NCBI RefSeq assembly: GCF_010669145.1
Contig: NZ_CP048633.1
Span: 1-64,000 of the forward strand
Direction of reading: 5' to 3'
Source of the DNA: Rhizobium oryzihabitans
Lineage (GTDB): Bacteria > Pseudomonadota > Alphaproteobacteria > Rhizobiales > Rhizobiaceae
DNA: 64,000 nucleotides
Positions 1 to 8,924 of the stretch are shown here, piece after piece (position 1 is the stretch's first letter; each line of letters starts with the position of its first letter). The translations under genes and the position numbers were made by a program. The notes under the pieces were generated by a model. It was not told where the DNA came from. It saw only the letters and a program-made list of their open reading frames with translations, and did not search any database.

Positions 1-30
1 AGGTCCCCGACCTAACAACGGAACAAGACC

Positions 31-554
31 ATGACCGACAAGATCTACAACGTGCTCTTCCTGTGCACGGCAATTCGCACGTTCTATTCTCGGCGAATCC
101 ATCCTGAATCATGAGGGGAAAGGTCGCTTTCGAGCCTACTCCGCGGGGAGCCATCCGAAGGGCGAGGTGAACCCCATGCGATCAAGGAGTTGGAAGCGCT
201 CGGCTATCCGTTCTACCGGTTTCTCCTCGAAGAACTGGGATGTGTTCGCGGAGCCGGGCGCGCCGCAGATGGATTTCATCTTCACGGTCTGCGACAGCGC
301 GGCTGGCGAAGCGTGTCAGTCTGGTTGGGGTAATCCGATGACAGCGCACTGGGGTGTCGAGGATCCGGCCGCGTCGTGGGAACGGATATCGAAGTCCAGA
401 GAGCTTTCGCACAGGCCGCCGTTTTTCTGAAGAACCGCATTGGCGCCTTCCTAAGCTTCCGCTGTCTTCGATCGACAAGCTTGCGCTTGAACAGAAGCTA
501 AAGCAGATCGGCCAGATGGAAGGGTCGACCAGCAGCCAGGAAAAGAGCGCCTGA
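31..554 (+). pseudogene. arsC: Arsenate reductase ArsC, low-molecular-weight phosphatase type (frameshifted)
   Basis: Reduces arsenate to arsenite in the cytoplasm. The ATG at 31 opens MTDKIYNVLFLCT, the start of the LMW-phosphatase fold with its catalytic P-loop cysteine. The expected CTGNSARS loop is broken because bases are missing from 'tgcacggcaattcgcacg' (about 68-80). After further slips the family-typical text continues in another frame: SKNWDVFAEPGAPQMDFIFTVCD, then NPMTAHWGVEDPA, ending in SSQEKSA at the TGA of 552-554. The reconstructed protein is about 175 residues, normal for the family. Its stop overlaps the acr3 start (TGATG). The losses sit in doublets, so sequencing error is as likely as true decay. 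Confidence 0.85.
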
Positions 555-1602
555 TGTCCGTATTTGAACGTATCTCACTGTCTGGGTTTTCCTCTGCATT
601 CCTCGTCGGCATCGCGCTTGGCCATCTGATGCCGAGCGTTTCCAGACGATCGGCGCAGCCGAGATCGCCAAGGTGAACATTCCCGTCGCCGTGCTGATCT
701 GGCTGATGGTCATCCCCATGCTTCTCAAGATCGACTTCGGCTCACTGTCGAAGGTCGTAGCTATTGGCGCGGCATCGGCGTGACGCTTGTTCATCAACTG
801 GGCCGTCAAGCCGTTCTCGATGGCGCTGTTGGCTGGCTGTTCGTGGGCTGGCTGTTCCGGCATACCTGCCAGCGGACCAAATCGACTCCTACATTGCGGG
901 CCTGATCATTCTCGCGGCGGCGCCCTGCACGGCTATGGTGTTCGTCTGGAGCAACCTGACGAAGGGCGAACCTCATTTCACCCTGTCCAGGTCGCACTCA
1001 ACGACGCTATCATGATTGTCGCCTTCGCACCGATCGTGGGTCTGCTTCTGGGTCTGTCTGCGATCACAGTGCCGTGGGACACCCTCATGATCTCAGTGGC
1101 CCTCTACATCTGATTCCGGTCGCGATCTCCCAGGGTCTAAGGCGTGCCTGCTGGCGGCGGGAGCACGCCGGGTTGGACCGGCTGTTGTCAAGCTTCAGCC
1201 GCTGTCGCTTGTCGCATTACTGGCGACGCTGGTGTTGCTGTTTGGCTTCCAGGGCGAGCAGATCATTGCGCAGCCTACGATCATCGCATTCTGGCAGTGC
1301 CGATCCTGATCCAGGTCTATTTCAATTCCGGCCTCGCTTACATCCTCAATCGGATTTCAGGTGAGCAGCATTGTGTGGCTGGTCCCTCGGCACTTATCGG
1401 GGCCTCTAACTTCTTCGAACTAGCAGTCGCCGCCGCCATCAGCCTCTTCGGGTTTCAGTCGGGCGCGGCACTTGCCACAGTGGTCGGTGTGCTGATCGAG
1501 GTACCGGTGATGCTTTCCGTCGTCTGGATCGTGAACCGCTCGAAGGGCTGGTACGAGGCATCGCCCGCCGCTTTCCCGCAACACATCACCGAAAGGACCT
1601 GA
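554..1602 (+). pseudogene. acr3: Arsenite efflux permease Acr3 (frameshifted)
   Basis: Inner-membrane arsenite exporter of the ACR3 (BASS-like, ten-helix) family. In successive frames one reads MSVFERxLTL near the start, PVAVLIWLMVIPMLLKIDFG, the conserved [14 protein letters not shown] segment with the essential cysteine, [19 protein letters not shown], and a well-preserved C-terminal half including [18 protein letters not shown]. The reconstructed length of about 350 residues fits the family. At least four single-base slips break it, for example near 640, 770 and 1110. It follows arsC with a TGATG overlap and is followed 2 bp later by a second arsC, so one ars operon is likely. Whether a functional protein is made depends on whether the slips are real. 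Confidence 0.85.
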
Positions 1603-1604
1603 CT

Positions 1605-2025
1605 ATGGACGCCACCATCTATCACAATCCGGCTGCGGGACGTCTCGCAACACGTTGGCACTGATCCGCGCAGCCGGGATCGAGCCTACTGTCATCGAAT
1701 ACCTTCAGAACCCGCCGTCGCGCGAGCAGCTCTTGAAGATGATTAGGGACGCCGGTCTGACTGTTCGTGACGCGATCCGCGAGAAGGGCACTCCTTATGC
1801 CGAACTCGTCTCGACAATCCGGACCTGACCGAAGACCAGTTGCTGGAGCGCGATGCTCGCGACCCGATCCTGATCAAATCGACCATTTGTCGTCACGGCG
1901 CTCGGCACCAAGCTGCCCGCCCGTCAGAGGTAGTACTCGACATCTGCCGACCGATGCTTCAAAGGTTCGTTCACCAAGAAGACGGCGAACAGGTTCTGGA
2001 TCAGGAAGGAAAGCGTATTGTCTGA
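1605..2025 (+). pseudogene. arsC: Arsenate reductase ArsC, glutaredoxin-dependent (ArsC/Spx fold) type, frameshifted
   Basis: A second arsenate reductase of unrelated fold, which uses glutathione/glutaredoxin. It opens MDATIYHNPA; the active-site CGTSRNT context is disturbed by a slip at about 1635 ('ggctgcgggacgtctcgcaacacg'). The text then continues [39 protein letters not shown] and ends EGKRIV. The restored protein is about 140 residues, typical for the family. It begins 2 bp after the acr3 stop and its last 8 bp overlap the TTG start of arsH. Having both ArsC types in one operon is common in rhizobial ars islands. Confidence 0.82.
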
Positions 2026-2723
2026 TACCTTCCCCGCACTGCACGACCAGCTTCTTCAGCCCATCGAGCCGGAATCGCTCCGGCCGATGTTCTCGACACA
2101 TAAGCCCAGGATCTTGATTTCTACGGTTCCCTGGCGGAGATTTCCTATAGCCGTCTGCTTGCCTTCGAAGTTCGTCGGCTTCTCGAACGGCTGGGATGCG
2201 AGGTTCGCGTGTTCGATCCGCCGGGTTGCCGCTTCCGGACGAATCTCCGGTGAGCCACCCAAGGTGCAGGAGCTCCGCGAACTGACCCAGTGGTCTGAAG
2301 GCCACATCTGGATCAGCCCGGAACGCCACGGTGCCATGACCGGGATAATGAAGTCCCAAATCGACTGGATCCCGCTCTCGGTCGGTTCCGTCCGGCCGAC
2401 GCAAGGCAAGACGCTGGCGGTGATGGAAGTATCCGGTGGCAGTCAGTCCTTCAACGCCGTCAATCAATTACGCATTCTTGGCCGCTGGATGCGAATGATC
2501 ACCATCCCCAACCAGTCGTCCGTCGCCAAGGCGTTTCAGGAATTCGATGCCGAAGGACGAATGAAGCCGTCGTCCTATTACGACCGCGTCGTGGACGTCT
2601 GCGAAGAGCTGGTGAAGTTCACTATCTCACCCGCGATGTTTCGTCCTATCTCACGATCGCTACAGCGAGCGGAAGGGAAGACGCAGCGAGCTGGAGAAGC
2701 GGGTTTCGCTGAAGTCGATCTAG
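2018..2723 (+). pseudogene. arsH: ArsH, NADPH-dependent FMN reductase (frameshifted)
   Basis: ArsH is a flavodoxin-like NADPH:FMN oxidoreductase that oxidises trivalent organoarsenicals. The TTG at 2018 is preceded by AGGAAGGA and opens [20 protein letters not shown], a typical ArsH leader. The FMN-binding loop ([12 protein letters not shown]) is readable only after correcting slips at about 2115-2140. The central region [20 protein letters not shown] and [20 protein letters not shown] is intact and highly characteristic. A further slip at about 2640 precedes the tail [10 protein letters not shown]. The stop at 2721-2723 lies in a CTAG palindrome that also provides the stop of the converging MFS gene. 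Confidence 0.87.
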
Positions 2724-3943
2724 TAATTCTGGACAGTTGCGGTGGCTGGTCGCCGACAGGATACTGCCACCGCAACGAATGCCGCTATGCTGACCGCGCC
2801 GAGACACGCGTTTCCAATGAGCGACAAGCTCAGGCCCAGGTTCTCCATGGCCGCCGCGAACGCGAAAGGTGCTCCGGCTCCGAGCGCCAGTCGAGCCGCG
2901 CGCCATCTTGCCTGTGATCGCTCCATATCCGTCCGATCCGAATTAGATAGAGCGGCAAACTCCCCTGCGCGATGCCTGTTGATTCCGGAAGCCAAGCCCC
3001 AGGCAGATGGCGAAGGCGACCGCACCCGGCAGCCAGTTCCCCGTCACCAGCAGGATCAGGACGCCGAAGACGATCAGCACGGCGGCAAGTACGGCAAGTC
3101 CCGGCGGCGACAGGTTCTTCCCGAAGACCATGTTGATCAGGCGGCTCAGAACCTGCGCAGGACCGAACAGTGAGCCGATAACGACGGCGGCTGCCCCCAA
3201 CCCGATCGAGCCGAGCATCGGCACCATATGGGCAAGGATGGCTGCGAGCGTAAAGCCGAGGAGCGCGGAAGGCAAACGAGACGATGACCATGGCGCGGCG
3301 CCTTGCATGAGGTGCGATCGCGCCGATCACCGTTTCGCGTGTCCGGATGGTCGTTTCGCCAGCATTCTGTCCGAGACTCCGGATCCAGAAGTGCAGCGGC
3401 ATGCAAAGGAAGAGGTTCAGCGCCGCAAAGACGAGATAGATTTCCCGCCACGAGAGATATCCCGTAAGTGCTGACGAGATCGGCCAGAAGATTGTCGAGG
3501 CTAATCCACCAATCAGCGTAAGATAGGTAATGCTGCGGGAAGCGCTGCGGGATCGCTTTCAACCAGAGCTGCGAATGCAGCCTGATACTGCACCATTCCC
3601 GATGACACCTCGAGCAGGATGATGGCGATGGCGAAGATTGGCGACTGAGGGCGACCAGGCGCAAAGGGCAAGTGTCAATGCCGCGAGCGCTGACCCTGCC
3701 GTCATGATCGTCGCGGCACCGATCCGGTCCATCTGCTTGCCGATATAGGTGGCCGAGAGACCGCCGATAAACAGGGACACGGAGAACACACCGAATACCT
3801 CTGCCAGCGATAAGCCGAGATCCTCCGCCATGCGGGGCGAGGATGCTGAAGCTGTAGTAGAGCGTGCCGTAACCGATGATCTGCGTCAGGCCGAGAGCCG
3901 AGACAATGCCTGCAGGGATTGTGGAACTACGCAACGACGTCAT
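2720..3943 (-). pseudogene. MFS transporter in the ars island, possible arsenite exporter (frameshifted)
   Basis: A twelve-helix major facilitator protein assembled from several frames. The N-terminus reads IPAGIVSALGLTQIIGYGTLYYSFSIL, then MAEDLGLSLAEVFGVFSVSLFIGGLSATYIGKQMDRIGAATIM, later GFTLAAILAHMVPMLGSIGLGAAAVVIGSLFGPAQVLSRL, and the tail [22 protein letters not shown] ending at 2720. The length of about 405 residues is normal. A GTG at 3985 could start it further upstream. It lies directly downstream of arsR, whose 3' end it overlaps. From this position it may be an ArsK-like As(III)/Sb(III) exporter, but the specificity is inferred from context only. Confidence 0.72.
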
Positions 3944-4282
3944 CCTTGCCGGCTGGGCTACAGCAGTCGCCGCCACGCTCGACACTCTCTCTGATCACCT
4001 GATGACCAGCGCAACAGTCCTCCATCAGGAATTTGACGAGATCGGCAAGCGCGTCGTAACTCGCGTTGTAGATGATTGAGCGGGACTCCCTTCGCTGGGA
4101 GATCAATCCTGACCGCTCCAGTTCCTTCAAATGGAAGGAGACGTTCGTCGCGGAGACGCCCATGCGTTCGGCGATCACACCTGCGGCCAATCCCTCCGGG
4201 CCCGCAATGACCAGAGCACGGACGATCGCAAGGCGGGTCTCCTGGGACAGCGCCGCGAATGACGAAAGAGCTTGACGTTCAT
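3927..4282 (-). CDS. arsR: ArsR-family metalloregulatory repressor
   Basis: Small winged-helix repressor that releases DNA when As(III)/Sb(III) binds. The reading QALSSFAALSQETRLAIVRAL, then AGVIAERMGVSATNVSFHLKELERSGLI (recognition helix) is classic ArsR. The tail MEDCCAGHQ and GDCCSPAG carries two adjacent CC pairs, likely metal ligands as in C-terminally liganded ArsR proteins. The natural start is probably the ATG at 4282, giving MERQALSSF if one G is restored at about 4279. As it stands the frame remains open upstream to an unlikely start at 4364. The divergent promoter to the right contains an inverted repeat that suits ArsR binding. Confidence 0.88.
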
Positions 4283-4289
4283 ACCATAT

Positions 4290-4305
4290 TTCAACAATCC
4301 TTGAA
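4290..4305. promoter_or_regulatory. Putative ArsR operator
   Basis: A perfect inverted repeat TTCAA-N6-TTGAA lies between the divergent arsR (start 4282) and DUF6428 (start 4330) genes. Its size and position suit a dimeric ArsR repressor controlling both directions. Assignment is by position and symmetry only. Confidence 0.6.
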
Positions 4306-4329
4306 CTATTGGATAGAGGGATAACGCAC

Positions 4330-4843
4330 ATGAACGCGATCGACAAGACAATTTCGACAGACATCAGTCTCGCCCATCTCCTCGATGTCCTCGCCGTGGC
4401 TCCAGATGCGCCGCTGGTTTTCAGCTATGACGGCAATTCCGTCCGTGCGGGCTACCACGTCACCGAAGTCAAGGCGGGATGTTTTCGGCGCTCGATTGCG
4501 GCGCCAACCCGGAAGCCTGGGCAGAGATCTTCGTGCAGCTCTGGGATATCGACGAAGATGAACGGACGCATATGCCGGCCGGCAAGTTTGCGCGATCATC
4601 CGCAAAGTCTCTGACCATGTGCAGCTTGAGCCGACTGCAAAACTCACGTTCGAGATCAGCGACGGAGAGCGGCCGATGGCCCTCTACTGCGCGTCAGCAC
4701 CGCGGCTCGTCGCCGGCACCTTCGAGGTGTCTCTTGTCGCTCGACCAGCAAGCTGCAAGCCACGGGATCGCTGGCTGGCGGAGGAGCAGGCCAAATCGTC
4801 CTGCTGCGGGCCAGCTAGCACGACGTCGAAGTGCTGCGCCTAG
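4330..4843 (+). pseudogene. DUF6428-family protein of ars operons (frameshifted)
   Basis: Opens MNAIDKTISTDISLAHLLDVL, then PLVFSYDGNSVRAGYHVTEVKAG. After a slip at about 4477 it continues FSALDCGANPEAWAEIFVQLWD, and after another at about 4595 the tail runs VQLEPTAKLTFEISDG to SSCCGPASTTSKCCA. This is the DUF6428 family, which habitually sits beside arsR in proteobacterial ars operons. Its biochemical role is unknown. The cysteine-rich C-terminus (CCGP...KCCA) is notable and could bind arsenite, which is inference. About 170 residues when restored. Confidence 0.72.
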
Positions 4844-4890
4844 CCGCCCGGCTAGGATGCGCTCCGGGCGTCACTCCGGGAGCAACGAGC

Positions 4891-5891
4891 TTAAAGCGCT
4901 TGAAGGAATGCCATCAACTTGTCGGGCGGCCGGTAGCGAACACCTGTAGGGCTGACCGGCTGAAGCCGGCTGAGCGCGTTTTCCTTCATCGCAAGGTCAG
5001 CCTCCATGTAGATATGCGTCGTGCTGATGTCCTCGTGTCCGAGCCAAAGCGCGATCACGGTCAGGTCGACGCCGGACTGCAGCAGGTGCATCGCCGTGGT
5101 GTGCCGGAAGGTATGCGGCGATATCGCCTTTGCGCGGTTCGATGGAACACCTCCGCCGGCAGCGCCGACGGCGAGGTCGAGCGCTGCCTCACACTGGAGC
5201 GGGATAGGCGCGTCCCCGAACTGTTGGGAAAGATGTAGGCATCCGGTCCACAATCATGAAGATCCTGAATCCATCGCTTCAGCGTTCGTGCGGTCTCATT
5301 CCAGAGTGGCACGCTCCGGCGCTTGCGCCCCTTCCCATGCAGGTGCACGACCGTGCAGTCTCCAGAATGACACTACCAATCCGAAGGTCGATAGCCTCGG
5401 ACACACGCGCGCCAGTATTATAGAGGAATGTAAACAGTGCCCGGTCGCGCCTGCCGGCCATGTTTTGGGATCGGGCGCGTTGATGATCGCCTCGACCTCG
5501 GCGCGCGCCAGGTAGCCGAGAACTGCCTTGTCATGCCGCTTCTGCGGGACGGCGAGGCTGCGCTCGATCACCGCCAGCGCAGTCAGATCCTCATGCGCGG
5601 CATATTTGAGGAAGACCCGGATTGCGGACAGCCGTGCATTTCGGCTTCTGACGCTATTGGCCGATCACGCTCGAGGTGATCCAGAAAGGCCAGGATCAGA
5701 TCGGCATTGAGGTCGGGCAGGGTCAGGTTCGTCGGGGATTTCCCGATCCGCTTCTCAGCGAAGGCCAGCAGCAGTTTGAACGTGTCGCGATATGCCGCGA
5801 CCGTGCATGGGCTCACCGCTCGTTGCTGGCGCAGATGATCAACGAAGAAGCGCTGCAGCAGGGTCGGAAAGGAAGGTGTGGTATCACTCAT
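4891..5891 (-). pseudogene. ritC: Tyrosine recombinase, third gene of RIT element (frameshifted)
   Basis: The ATG at 5891 opens MSDTTPSFPTLLQRFFVDHL, a SAM-like core-binding domain. The catalytic domain follows in pieces: LFTFLYNTGARVSEAIDL (first Arg), [33 protein letters not shown] (HxxR), [18 protein letters not shown] (H and the Tyr nucleophile). It ends LMAFLQAL at 4891. About 330 residues when slips near 5650, 5450, 5370 and 5170 are corrected. In the sequence as given, its N-terminal region is read through in frame from ritB. Confidence 0.8.
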
Positions 5892-6844
5892 CAACGTCGC
5901 CTCCAACCATAGCTGCACCTTCGAAGCGATTGCCTGCAATTGCCATGAGCTCGGGCACGCCTCAATATACCAGTAGGTATCGAGCAGATTGGCATGGCCG
6001 ACATACGTAGACAGCATCATCATTGCCGCATCGATCTCCGTTCCACTTTCCTGCCAGAGGATAAGCCGACGGCATATGAAGCTGTGCCGAAGGTCATGGA
6101 TACGCACGAAGGGATGGCCACCGCGCGGCCGGATTCCCAATCTCTGGGTGATCCGGAACCAGGCGTGCCAGGCGTTCATGTAGCTCAGCTTCTTGCTGGA
6201 CAGCTCGCTCATGAAGACAGGATCGGCCGGCTTCGATGGGAATAGCGCGTTTCGTCGATCGAGGAAGATCTCGAGCGCGGCAACAGCGGTTGGATGGAGG
6301 GAGACCAGTCGCTGGCGGCCATATTTCGCTTCCCGCACCACGATCTGCGCAGCTTCGAGATCCAGATCTCGGATCTGTAGGCCGAGCGCTTCCGATATGC
6401 GCAGCCCAGTCGAGGCCAGCAGGCCGATCAGGGCAGGCATCATGAGCGTCCCGGCAGCCTGAACGCGGCGAATGTGATGCGCTTCGGCGATGATGCCCAC
6501 GATTTCCTCGTTCGCGAAGATATGTGGAGCAAGCCGACGCTTCGTCCGCCCAAAAGGATTGGTCGCCGGGAAGGTGGTTTCACGATCCTCTGCCGCGAGA
6601 AAGGCCGCGAATGGCCTCAACACCTCCAGTCGTTTTGCCCAGGTGAAGGGGTCGGCAATTGTCGCTTCGGCCTTCGCCCAGCGGAGCGCGATATCGGACG
6701 AGAGCGCCCCTTCGTGTCCTCTGTCGTCGGCATATCGTGCAAAGGAGGTGATCTGCCTTGCTGAAGTTTTCATCTTGAAGCCGAGGCTTCGCGATGTGCG
6801 AGGTAGGCCTCGGCACGAGATAGCATAGTGGCTGACCCGGTCAT
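5890..6844 (-). pseudogene. ritB: Tyrosine recombinase, second gene of RIT element (frameshifted)
   Basis: The ATG at 6844 overlaps the restored ritA stop (ATGA). After a slip near 6790 the frame runs from MKTSARQITSFARYADDRG through LLASTGLRISEALGLQIRDL (first catalytic Arg), VREAKYGRQRLVSLHP (Lys), RIHDLRHSFICRRLI (HxxR), STYVGHANLLDTYWYIEACP (H and Tyr). Near its 3' end the stop has been lost to a slip, so the frame runs on into the N-terminus of ritC, giving a 396-residue apparent fusion. That fusion is probably not biological: the restored protein would be about 315 residues. Confidence 0.8.
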
Positions 6845-8076
6845 GCGCTCGCTCCCGGCCAAGGCAGGGCTACGGCCGCCAGCCTGTTTTGATCGACGCG
6901 GGCGTAGCCGCAGTTGTCACCACGCTCCTATGCCGCATGATGTCCGCAACCTGCTTCAGGGGCACGGCATCGTTGACCAGTCGACTGGCAATCGTATGGC
7001 GGAAGATATGGATACGGGTGCAATCCCAGCCCAATCGGTCGTAGACCGCATAGACTGCTCGCTGTACCGAGCGCGGAGTGATCGGCTCTCCAAGGGGCGC
7101 AACATGCCGGACGAAGACCTCCCTGTGTTGCGTGGCTTGCCTTTCATGCACGATATAGTCGGCGATAGCTTCGCCTGTAGCATATGGAAGCGGCATAGGA
7201 TCGGACCGGCGCGACTTGGTCGAGCGCACCCGGATCATACCTTTTTCCCAATCGATATCGTCGAGTGTCAGGCTGGTTACCTCGATCGACCGCATCCCGA
7301 GGTCTGCTAGGCACCTGATAATGGCATGAACTCTCTTCCGGGTTCGGCCGATTTCTGCAGAGACTTCCAGCAATCGCTCCAGCTCCGCCGGGCTGAAGCC
7401 CGTTTGCAGTCTGGCCGGCGTTTTCACTGCGGGTGCTGGTATGGCCTTTACTAGCCGACGGACATCGTCGCCTAAGAGTGCTCGATATCGAAGATAGCAC
7501 CTGATCGAGACAGAGTAGCTACGGATGGTTGCTGGTTTCCGTCCCTGCTCGCCGAGCACGAACTGACGAATGTGCGAGTGGTTGAGGTTGGCTATATCGA
7601 CACGGCCATCTTTCACACAGCCGACCAGAAGCCTCAGAACAACATTGCGATGCTTGCGGCGTGAACCCGCAGACAAGCCCAAACTTCTTCGAGCATTTTA
7701 TCGAACGCCAGGACTTCACGATCTATCGCCGCGAGGTTCATCGCGGGATCTCGCGAAGTGCCCTCATTTTGACGGCGAGGTTCAAAGCTCGACGCATAGC
7801 CTCCACCTCCGTACGCATTTTCCAAAAGCACGAGCAGGAGCAACCATTCGCGTGAGCCGTCAGGAAGCTTTCCATGTGTTCAGTGGTGAAGCTTTCCGTG
7901 GCGACACCACGCTCGAATAGCCAATAGCCAAAGTGAAGGACGACAGCGGTATATTGGCGCTTGCGCCTAACGTCCAAATTTCGGCGCTCGCATTGGTCAT
8001 GGACCATTCGAGCGAGCGGCGAAAGAATATTGTCCGGGTCTTCGGTTCGAAGACGGAGGTGGAGTGTGGTCGGCAA
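6841..8076 (-). pseudogene. ritA: Tyrosine recombinase, first gene of RIT element (frameshifted)
   Basis: Probable TTG start at 8076 behind AAGGAGAA, opening MPTTLHLRLRTEDPDNILSP. A slip near 7740 moves the frame to MNLAAIDREVLAFDKMLEE, and another near 7680 to the main block: GFSPAELERLLEVSAEIG, CLADLGMRSIEVTSLTLDDI (Arg), RSTKSRRSDPMPLP (Lys), HIFRHTIASRLV (HxxR), IMRHRSVVTTA. The Tyr region TYARVDQNRLAAV is legible only after restoring bases near 6905. About 400 residues. It ends at an ATGA overlap with ritB. Confidence 0.8.
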
Positions 8077-8229
8077 TCGCGTTCTCCTTTTTCGCTGAGT
8101 TGCGATTGCAGGTTGCCTTCATTCGGATGCCCTACGCTGGGGATTGAAGGCTCAAAGAGCTGATTATGTGCAGTTGGAAAGCGGGGGTGCCCTGTAAAGC
8201 GGCGCGATCGAGCCTGAGATGACCATAAG

Positions 8230-8397
8230 TCACAACGGCTCATATTCATGCACGATCTCCAGATCGTCTTCGTCATCGAGTTCGTCGCTCGGCAGAACGC
8301 CGAACTCGTCGCCGGACCTGAACAGCGTGACTGGAACCATCAGGGTGCGGGCGAGCTGGAAGGCGTGGGTCTGCGCAAGCGAAAGATCGGTGTTCAT
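8230..8397 (-). CDS. 55-residue acidic hypothetical protein
   Basis: An ATG at 8397 opens a short frame MNTDLSLAQTHAFQLARTLM ending EIVHEYEPL with TGA at 8230-8232. The middle is strongly acidic (SDELDDEDDLEI). Third positions are GC-rich, as in coding sequence of this window, and the frame is clean, unlike its neighbours. I do not recognise a family with certainty; similar small acidic proteins occur on rhizobial plasmids. It lies just upstream of the RIT element, on the same strand. Confidence 0.5.
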   Translation of the reverse strand: MNTDLSLAQTHAFQLARTLMVPVTLFRSGDEFGVLPSDELDDEDDLEIVHEYEPL

Positions 8398-8881
8398 CTG
8401 AGGCTCCATCTTTCGAGCGGGCCATTCCCGCTCGATGGCTCCCGTCAGTGTCCGGAACCGGTCGCGATCACCGCGAAGGCTTAAGCCGAAGCGGCCGCAG
8501 CTTGCTAGCGGACCCCGTCAGTGGGTTGATCGACGGAGATCCGGGCTGGAATAGGAAGCCATCCATCAAGAGCGGGATTGGGACGCCTCAATGGACCAGC
8601 CTCCGACAAACAACGATCGTGCTGATGCGGATCTTGTTGTAGCCTCGATTACCTGATGCTACCTTCTTTTCGCTCCGGTCATCAGGTCACGGTCGATGCC
8701 TATGACTGCTGGAGGCGGATCACAGACGACGTGAAGCCGCGAACGCTGGACGTTCGCGATTGTGGGCCATAGGGAGCCGCCTCTTGAAAAGCCGACACGC
8801 AACCGATATATATTGAGCATAGTCGAGAGCGCTGATCCGTCGGTGCGTTGAACGATTGTTTCACTCGGCTTACCGAATTGG
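8398..8881. other. Intergenic stretch without a recognisable gene
   Basis: No frame here resembles a known protein. The only structure seen is a hairpin at about 8737-8757 (CGCGAACG, 5-base loop, CGTTCGCG). Together with the terminator at 8882 this leaves room for a small RNA on the + strand, but nothing more specific can be said. Confidence 0.3.
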
Positions 8882-8907
8882 AGCGGACCGCATGCGGTCC
8901 GCTTTTT
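8882..8907 (+). terminator. Rho-independent terminator-like palindrome
   Basis: Two perfect 11-base arms (AGCGGACCGCA and its complement) abut without a spacer and are followed by TTTTT. It reads as a terminator on the + strand only. No upstream + strand gene is apparent, so it may end a small RNA or isolate the DUF3800 gene that starts 17 bp later. Confidence 0.6.
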
Positions 8908-8924
8908 CGTTTCAGGGGGATTCG

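Larger units (their letters stand above)
4891..8076 (-). mobile_element. Recombinase-in-trio (RIT) element
   Basis: Three tyrosine recombinase genes follow each other on the - strand with stop/start overlaps (ATGA at 6841-6844 and an overlap around 5889-5892). Three different integrases in strict tandem is the hallmark of RIT elements, described in rhizobia and other proteobacteria. The coordinates cover only the genes; the inverted repeats said to flank such elements were not identified by eye. It lies directly downstream of the ars island. All three genes carry single-base slips in this sequence. Confidence 0.75.

Noticed and set aside
5583..6773. 396-residue recombinase fusion (ritB plus the N-terminus of ritC)
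   Set aside because: Explained by loss of the ritB stop through a single-base slip in an error-rich stretch; ritC has its own start and the usual overlap.
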